From the NCBI GenBank assembly GCA_019096195.1, contig JAGTXK010000239.1, forward strand, positions 806,001 to 870,000: DNA of 64,000 bases, read 5' to 3'. How positions within the stretch are numbered: position 1 is the first letter of the stretch; the number at the start of each line of letters is the position of its first letter. The notes beneath the pieces were generated by a model. The model worked only from the letters and a program-made list of their open reading frames with translations. It was not told the origin of the DNA and ran no database searches. The position numbers and the translations under genes were made by a program. Shown piece by piece: positions 61,758 to 64,000 of the stretch. Source of the stretch: Boletus sp. NGJ (taxonomy: Eukaryota; Basidiomycota; Agaricomycetes; Boletales; Boletaceae).

Positions 61758-64000
61758 CTTCTTTTCTGCCCGCCATGGGTAACAAACACTCCTGCATATC
61801 TGCCCGGGACGATCGACGCCAGAGAAATGTCATCAGTCCCCCCACTCCCATCTCTCGCACCGCTCTAAAATCCTACAGATCTCACCCTTCCCTCAGCAAA
61901 TCCTTCCCCTCAAACGACAGCCTTTGCGAGAAATATCAATACCGCCAAGATGGCGACCCCTGCCCATGTAGCTTTCCTCCACCCCTTCCGCTCCCTCGTA
62001 TCTCTATACCATCCCCCCCTCTCTCCCGCCCATCACTGTCTGCATATATCTCCCAGGCACAATTGAGACCACTCGGGGAAGAAGCACTCCTTGCTTACTC
62101 AGCTTTCTTACAAACGTACCCAGAGTACCGAAGTACCTGGATCATAGATACACTACGGCGAACTGACTTCGCTAGGCTCGACCGCGTAGGGGAAACCTAT
62201 GTCGACTATATGGGTGGTGCCCAACATCCCGAATGCCTCGTCCACGTCCATAGTGACTTTCTGACACAAAGCATCATGGGTAACACCCATTCAGTCAGTA
62301 ATAGGTAAGATTGCATTCTCGCAGAGTCTATGCGTTCTCATTTGGTCCCACTGTAGTTCGAGACTGTCCTCGGCATGCGCAGACGAAGCCAGGGACATGG
62401 TGCTGTCATCCTTTCAAGCGCCAAGGGGTTACACTGTCATCTTTACCGCAAACGCGACGGGAGCGCTTAAACTTATCGGAGAGGCATTTCCATTTCGAGA
62501 GGATGGTTCTTTTGTTCTCGGAACCGATTCCCACAACAGCGTGCATGGGATTCGCGAATTCGCAGTGCGAGGAGGTGCCAAGGTACATTATATCCCTTCA
62601 ACACCTACCGGAGGCTTTGAACCGTCGATTGCAAAGGTAAGATAGATCCGTCGCGCCATCTCGCCTGCGTATATGCGCACCGTTCCCTCACTGAACCTAG
62701 TCGCCTATAGGATGTCCTTCGAAGCAGCCGTCCGAATTCTTCGTCCACACTCTCACTCTTCGCACTCACCGGCCAGTCAAATATTTCCAACTCCAAAAAT
62801 CCCCTCTCAATCCTCCGCTACGCATCGTCTCTCGGATACTACACTCTACTGGATGCGGCTGCCTTGGCACCTACCTCTGTGATCTCGCTGACTGAAACCC
62901 CTGTCGATGCAATGGCTGTCAGTTTTTACAAAATGTTCGGATATCCTACTGGTGTCGGAGCGCTGATCGTCAAAGAGAGCTTTCTGGCTATGTTGAAGCG
63001 GCCATGGTTTGCTGGCGGCACAGTGGATGTTGTCCAGGTTCCGGGGACGCTGGTTACGAGGGCGGTGAAGCTGCATGAACAGTTTGAGGTATCAACTTTC
63101 CCTGAAGCCATGTACCTTGAATCAGCTGAGCGTATGCGCAGGATGGAACAGTCAACTACCTAACCCTATCGGCGGTCACTGACGGCCTCCGATTTCTCTC
63201 TGCTTACCTCCCATTCCTTCCGCTCCGCTTATCGTGTTTGATGCATTTCCTCACATCGTGTATGGCTGTGCTGCGCCACGACACAAACGGGATGCCTGTG
63301 GTCAAGATCCTCTCGAAGCTGCCCTCGCGGCGTCTAAAATCGGTTGGCGAACAGTCTGACACCGGGTCGACTGTCTCTTTCGTGATCCTCTCCGTGAGTA
63401 AGATTCTGAAACACGATCATGCATGTCATACCCACCTGTCAACAGCCGAGAGGCGACATGCTCCCGAACACGTTTATTGAACACGTCGCCACGATGCACA
63501 ACATCTCATTGCGCACCGGCTGCATGTGCAATCCCGGAGGTGCCTCGGCGCTCCTCGGGATTGAAAACGTCATGGATGGCCTGTGCGACGGTGCGACGCT
63601 CAGGGATCTCGAGTCGGACCTCGGGCGGGAGTTGGGTGTGGTCCGCGTCAGTCTTGGGCTCGGGAGTGATTGGGGAGATGTATGGCGCGTGATCCAGTTG
63701 TTGGAAGGATTCGGGGATGAGAGCCAGCGGATGGCGTGGTGGGATGCGTGGACGCAGGTCCCCATCGGGCAGGCGGTGTGATTCGTGAACACTGCGCTCG
63801 GACGTCGTCCATCTATGGTCCTTCTTTTATTTTATTTTATTTTCTAGCATGGAAACCTTTGCAGTCGCCGCGGATGTGGATCAACGCTCTGTATATACTT
63901 ATTTTATATTTGCTTTCGCGGAGACTCTGTACCTTTGATATCTGTCCTTTGAGATTAGTTATACTAGCGCCATGGTTCGAGCGAGCTTGCATCGTTGATT
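61758..64000 (+). repeat. Right arm of a large inverted repeat
   Basis: Matches the reverse complement of 53299-55220. The match is still continuing at the window edge, so the full arm is longer. It carries the complete gene copy. Confidence 0.95.
61950..63781 (+). CDS. PLP-dependent class V aminotransferase, molybdenum-cofactor-sulfurase-like
   Basis: Exons 61950-61997, 62057-62304, 62357-62636, 62711-63088, 63142-63393 and 63446-63781 give 513 aa. Motifs in order: Y-V-D-Y-M-G-G-A-Q-H-P, M-G-N-T-H-S-V-S-N, F-T-A-N-A-T-G-A-L-K-L, D-S-H-N-S-V-H-G-I-R-E, S-F-Y-K-M-F-G-Y-P-T-G (Lys266, PLP Schiff base) and R-T-G-C-M-C-N-P-G (Cys428/Cys430, the mobile catalytic-cysteine loop). These match the desulfurase half of eukaryotic molybdenum-cofactor sulfurase; no MOSC domain follows. 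It probably removes sulfur from cysteine, but whether molybdenum cofactor is the acceptor is not shown. The start at 61950 is the ATG whose exon splices cleanly; an upstream in-frame stretch is likely 5'UTR. Confidence 0.88.

Noticed and set aside
1-64000. CRISPR arrays, operons, ribosome binding sites, rRNA genes
   Set aside because: The DNA is eukaryotic; no regularly spaced direct repeats or rRNA-like sequence was seen.

Overview
The window looks like nuclear DNA of a filamentous basidiomycete, probably an Agaricomycete. Nearly every gene is cut by many introns of about 48-80 nt with GT...AG ends. The protein set is typical of such fungi: a coatomer zeta subunit, the USO1/p115 tether, F-BAR and DH-BAR polarity proteins, an opsin-related protein, a P450 and a PUS9/RIB2-type pseudouridine synthase. 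The finger family at the left end resembles one I associate with Rhizoctonia-like fungi, but I cannot prove the genus.

Layout. 0-14.6 kb: a short tandem repeat, then four related finger-protein genes (two on +, two on -) interrupted by an 18-exon secreted metallophosphatase (9.3-12.4 kb). 16.5-17.2 kb: coatomer zeta. 19.3-27.8 kb: a compact block of five genes all on the minus strand: F-BAR/SH3, an opsin-like protein without the retinal lysine, a CHY zinc-finger protein, a PrxQ-type peroxiredoxin and a seven-helix membrane protein. 28.0-31.4 kb: a YAR1-like ankyrin protein and an unknown spliced gene. 32.0 kb: an intron-containing tRNA-Gln(UUG). 34.0-37.9 kb: a DH-BAR Rho GEF. 38-41.7 kb: sparse DNA. 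41.7-47.5 kb: an FAD-linked oxidase and a P450, same strand. 48.2-51.4 kb: USO1. 52.5-53.3 kb: a CCAAT-bearing repeat cluster. 53.3-64.0 kb: a large inverted duplication.

The inverted duplication is the most striking structure. Two arms (about 53.3-55.2 kb and 61.8 kb to the window end) carry copies of a class V aminotransferase / molybdenum-cofactor-sulfurase-like gene in opposite orientation, about 6.5 kb apart. The right copy is complete (513 aa predicted). The left copy has lost exactly one exon together with parts of its two flanking introns, yet the remaining exons still join in frame (427 aa predicted). Exons 3-6 are nearly identical between arms while the DNA upstream of the lost exon is clearly diverged, which suggests gene conversion. 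A Ty1/copia 3'-end fossil sits at the outer boundary of the left arm. The spacer holds a single-exon unknown protein and a tRNA pseudouridine synthase.

Exon coordinates were worked out by hand from splice signals and reading-frame continuity. Where the total length was an exact multiple of three and the joined protein matched a known family I give high confidence; other gene ends are approximate.
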